A stretch of DNA of 64,000 bases. Source: Euryodendron excelsum (Eukaryota > Streptophyta > Magnoliopsida > Ericales > Pentaphylacaceae). The notes under the pieces are model-generated. The model was not told the origin of the DNA, ran no database searches, and was given only the letters and a program-made list of their open reading frames with translations. Below, piece after piece: positions 59,800 through 64,000 of the stretch. Position numbers and translations under genes: made by a program. Numbering within the stretch: the stretch's first letter is position 1; each line of letters opens with the position of its first letter. Location of the stretch: the NCBI GenBank assembly GCA_033060915.1, contig CM065378.1, positions 715,001 through 779,000 on the forward strand, written 5' to 3'.

Positions 59800-60320
59800 A
59801 GATGCTTTAGCTACACTCACTCACAGAGGTATAGTTCTACAACAATGCTTCTCTATTTCAAACTTAGCTCGTTGTTTCAAGTTACATAATGCTTCTTGTT
59901 TTGGATTTGTTATAGAATCTTCTCAGCTCTTCCATTGTGCTTTCCAGTAGAGATGTTCCTAATTTCTTGTAAATTTCTTATGAATTGCTTCAATGGAGCT
60001 TTAACTTTCCGAATTTATTACTTACTTTGATTACTGGGCTTCCCTTTAATTCTTGATTCCAGGCTACTTATAAGTCACTCTTAAATATTTTATGTTGCTT
60101 GATCCCGTAAGTAAAGAATTTGAAAAAGGTCTATATATATATATATATATCAGTCCTATAGTAGTACAATACAGGAATATTGTCCCCTGGCGGATATCCT
60201 AGCTAGCTAGTTGCAAGAAACGTTGTTTCAGATTTTTCAAGTTAATATCTATTTCCAATCTCATTCATTACTATCTCTGTCCAACTTGATTTGAATAATA
60301 TCCATATCTTCTGATCTTTT

Positions 60321-60975
60321 CACTACAAGGAATTGGTCTTTTAGCGAGGAAACAATTCGTCACTAAAAGTCACATATTCATTGCTAAAATTTTTTTGCAA
60401 GGAAATGTTACTCGTCTCCAGCTCGTTGTTAAAGGGTTGTCTCGGATTCTATTTTGCGACGAACATACGATTCCTTACCAATAATATATTTTTAGCAACA
60501 AAATTGGTTTGACACCAAAACTTTTTTATTTTGCGACACAATTCATAGCTCGCGTAAGTTTCAATGCTAAATGTCTTTATTTCCTTGCTAAAAGTCTATT
60601 ATGAAAATTATTTAAGACGAACTTTAGCACCAAGCTTGTCGTCGCAAAAGAATGTTATACATTTGACGACGATGGGTTATGGTTGCTAGCAAATTGTTGC
60701 AAAAAAATATTAGACATTTAGCGACGATGTGTTCTGGTTGCTAGCTTGTCGTCGCAAAAAAATATTAGACGTTTAGCGACCATGAGTTCTAGCTGCTAGC
60801 ATGTCGTTGCAAAAGAATATTAAAAATTTAGTGACAATAGTTTCTGGTTGCTAAATATTAATTTTGACGACGAAATTTCTCGTTACTAAAAGACATTCGA
60901 TAAAACCACCACGCATATTTGTGGCATAGTTGTTTCATTGCTAATAGAATTTATCCTTGCTAAATACACAATATC
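60321..60975 (+). mobile_element. CACTA-type transposon terminus with subterminal repeats
   Basis: CACTACAAGGAATTGG at 60321 is a typical CACTA (En/Spm) end. It is followed by many copies of TTAGCGA(C/G)GA and TCGTTGCTAAAA-type subterminal motifs in both orientations. The opposite CCTTGTAGTG end is not seen in the window, so the element is either incomplete or reduced to one end. No transposase is visible. Confidence 0.6.
60637..60860 (+). repeat. 55-bp tandem array, about 4 copies
   Basis: CGTYGCAAAARAATATTAGA recurs with exact 55-bp spacing at 60640, 60695, 60750 and 60805. Each unit carries TTTAGCGACGAT and GGTTGCTAGC. It lies inside the CACTA subterminal region. Confidence 0.9.
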
Positions 60976-63251
60976 TAACTTGCCATAATGGTTTATTTCT
61001 TGTTAAAAGTGACTACTGCTATTATTTACTCTTTTAAGTTTCTCTTGTTGTGCATTCACAACCATACTATATTTCCAAGCATAAATCTATTAAAAAATAT
61101 ATAAAGAAGTTTTAAAGAATATCATAAAAATACTTTTGAAGTTTACAAACATTTCCAACATCTGAAGTTCAAATCTATAAAATTATACTCAGGAAGTAAA
61201 TGCATAGAAACAAAATACCCCAAAAAAGATTTAGTTTGAGTTTCTCTCATCCAAGAAGCACAAAATTGTAACAAAATAATCTATTATCTAAAAGCATAAA
61301 AATAAATTCAGAATTAAATTTATCTGTCATTTAATATTTCATCAATCTATGTCCTGCAAAAGGTATCGTACCTCAATCAACAATCTGCACATAAGACAAG
61401 ATATAAGAATTAGAACAAAAATATAAGTAATGGCAAACTAATAAACTAGAAGGTCTACTACTAAAAAAAAATATAGATAAACTTTAAAAGAGAGAACACT
61501 TCACTGATATCAATACTTAGGATTTGCTCAAAAAAACGTGCTATTTTAGTACCCAACAACACTATAACACTACTTAGGATTTGCTACAGAAAATTAAATT
61601 AGATGGAATAGTAGTACTACTCTTCCCTAGAGACCAAATATTTGCATGCATCAAGCAACGGTTCAAGCATATGGCAATCGCAAGGCTAGACAAGGCTAAA
61701 AAGGAAATTGAAAGGGAGGACCACTTAATGGTAATGACAAAAGAAAAATGAGACAAAACAACCCCAAAAATACTGCCTTAAGAGATACTATCTCTTTGGA
61801 TCCTTCCGAATTTTGTATTATCTCTAGAGCCATCCAAAATGGTGTTCCTACAAAAGTTTGTCACTATTAAATTCATTAGTCAACTCTTGATGACTTGATA
61901 AAAAAATTCTATCTAGTTGCAATGGAACAGAAAATATGAAAATATAATTAAAAAATAGAACTTTCAGCAAAAAACACTAATAAGGTTCTTGTATAGTTTT
62001 AAGAAGATCAAGAGAGGTTTAATGCAGCAAGGCAGAAAACATTATTGTCTTCTTTACAAACCTAAATATCTCATAGTATTGAACAATGAAAACTTTTCTT
62101 TTGATTCATTGAAATCGATAAATTAGCTCCAAATGAATAAGCGTTAACAAAGCAAAATTTTTGGGACTGCAAACAGGCGGGTAGAATTGACCAAAACCTA
62201 TCCGTCATTTTTGTTTCATATTGCTGGACTCGAATTCTACACAACATAGCGTTTATTCACTCCTTGATTTCCCATCAGTTGGTGCATTACCTTAATGAAA
62301 CATTCTTAAGCATGAGAAAAGCACAAGTTCGAACTTGCATAAGAACAAGTTACATAATTTGAAGGACTGGGCACCCCAACTTTGAAACACCAATCCCATC
62401 AAATATGGCTGGTATAGTAAACAACTAAATATCATAGTAAGGGGTAAAATGTAATCCAGTAACAAATTAAACATACAGTCCACTAACAAATTAAACATAC
62501 AGTCACATATGGCCCAAACCTTACACAATGATTTGCGTTTTTCACAATTTTTTTTTTAATTCTTTGATGTCCAACATTACCTTAAAAGCATTAATCAAAA
62601 TTTTCATCCCAATATACTCTATCACTTTAGTTGAATATGCTTTATCAATAAAACGAATAAAGTGGCATTCCTAATCAAGAACTACATGTTTTTAACAAAC
62701 AAAAGAAATAAATAAAAAAAAAACAAGTAGATTTCCGAAGTTTCCTACGGAAAAAAAAAATCTGACTTCAGATACATTGAAAAGGCAATGTATTTACTAC
62801 TGGTTCAAAGAATTTGATTAGCTGCACAAACCATTTTCAAATGTCAAGATGGGGAAAAAAAAAAAGGCTATTGGAAATTATAACAAGCTAAAAAGAAGAA
62901 AAAAAAAGTACACCTTGATTTATAACAAGCTAAAATGCTTAATAGTCCACCAGTTCAAGTAGAGAAGAAACAATTATTATTTGATCAATATACAAAATCT
63001 TACTTGGCTACATTTTGTCTTGTCAGAAGTATTCATCTCCTTTGGGTTAACAATGACTGCAACAATAATTTTCTTCACTACTTTGAAGTATTTAAGGACC
63101 AGAGTGCTTTTTTGGTAATATCTACCGTGACCTCATAATTGTGAGTGAATGTTTTTAGGCAAGCAATGCATCTAACTTTCCATATATCATATGTTTATCC
63201 ATTGGCTATCCTGATTAACTTCAAAGTTGCACTTTCATACATATACATATA
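60976..63251. other. Intergenic, no gene recognised
   Basis: AT-rich sequence with only short open frames lacking family signatures. It includes a 24-bp direct repeat (AACAAATTAAACATACAGTC at 62461 and 62485) and several poly-A runs (62710-62890). Confidence 0.45.
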
Positions 63252-64000
63252 CTAGTGGAAGGGGCTCGTGCAAAGCACGGGCTAGTTGTCTGTAATGAAG
63301 ATCATGTTTTGAATTTTTTTTATTGAGAAAATATTAAATAAAAATTGTATTTTCAATAGCATGAACAGATATATATATATACACATGAGCATTGCTATGT
63401 TAACTGACAGAATTGAAATTATAATAGAGCTTAATATATTATGTGTAACACTATAGCTGCATGGGTTACAAATACTGGAGATTAAAAAAAAAATGTAAAT
63501 AAGGTCTTCATGTCTTCTCAATAGGTTGTGGATGACAAATAAAGGAAAACACATAAAATAAGTTGCAAGATACAAAAGTACTTGGCTAGTAACACGGGCA
63601 TGAACTTATCCTGACAATTTTTCTTTCTGCACATGACAATATTTCATTGACTCACTAAAAAAGCTTCAAATTAAGGGCAAGTTAATTCCTGGTTGAAGTA
63701 TTCATTTTGCCCTTGAACTAAAAACAAAATAAGAAGACAGCAAACAGGAATAAGAAATCATTCATGTAAAGTTTAACTGTTTTGCCAAGTATCATCAAAT
63801 GCTACTCAAAATATTATGCAGAGTTGTATCTTAGTGAGATGATATATAGTTTTTACATGATTTTTTTGTCTCAGAATAAATAAAATGAGCAGTTTTAGGA
63901 CTTTCTTCGTATAGATTATAATCCTGTGACATAAGAACAAAGGAGAGGGGGCAAGGAAACAAGTTACACCATTAACTCAGCAGTATATAATGCATCTAAT
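63252..64000 (-). mobile_element. Helitron-type 3' terminus (minus strand), body running off the window
   Basis: On the minus strand, a hairpin GCCCGTGC-TTT-GCACGAGC (63264-63282) is followed after about 8 nt by CACTAG and then T. This matches Helitron 3' ends: a GC-rich hairpin about 10 nt before CTRR, inserted before T. The body would lie at higher coordinates. The 5' TC end and any Rep/helicase are not visible, so its true extent is unknown. Confidence 0.5.

Overview
The window looks like nuclear DNA of a flowering plant, probably a eudicot. It is AT-rich, has long GT-AG introns and nested retrotransposon debris, and carries one multi-exon gene with clear plant homology. No bacterial, viral or operon-type organisation is visible.

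The only intact protein-coding gene is on the + strand from 23358 to 56141. It encodes a prolyl oligopeptidase family (MEROPS S9A) serine peptidase of the oligopeptidase B type. I rebuilt 11 exons by joining conserved protein blocks at GT..AG junctions. The joined CDS is 2526 nt (841 aa and a stop) with no frame break. Catalytic residues are Ser682, Asp767 and His802. An in-frame Met at residue 120 (23715) matches the start of shorter plant homologues. The upstream 119 residues are a low-complexity Ser-rich extension built on DNA microsatellites.

Region by region: 1-22 kb is a nest of LTR-retrotransposon remnants without usable coding sequence. It holds at least four copies of a family with very long (about 3.8-4.2 kb) LTR-like units, three copies of a separate 1.3-kb LTR family, and a nested 1.55-kb repeat. 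A decayed Myb/SANT-like transposon-associated ORF survives at 15870-16190. From 21.9 to 23.3 kb is the gene's upstream region. From 23.4 to 56.1 kb is the peptidase gene. Its introns 1, 3, 4, 7, 9 and 10 (2.7-9.2 kb) carry LINE fragments on both strands, a solo LTR with perfect target-site duplication, a long-TIR DNA element, MITE-like elements with GACAC-rich ends, a tRNA-type SINE candidate, an LTR remnant with a tRNA-Met primer-binding motif, and a nuclear copy of mitochondrial matR. From 56.1 to 64 kb is intergenic DNA with an LTR 3' fragment, a small inverted-repeat element, an Au-like SINE with target-site duplication, a CACTA-type terminus with a 55-bp tandem array, and a Helitron-type 3' hairpin end.

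I found no evidence for a new multi-gene system. The most distinctive points are the catalytic Asp codon split by a 2.7-kb intron holding mitochondrial DNA, the microsatellite-encoded N-terminal extension, and the very long solo-LTR family.
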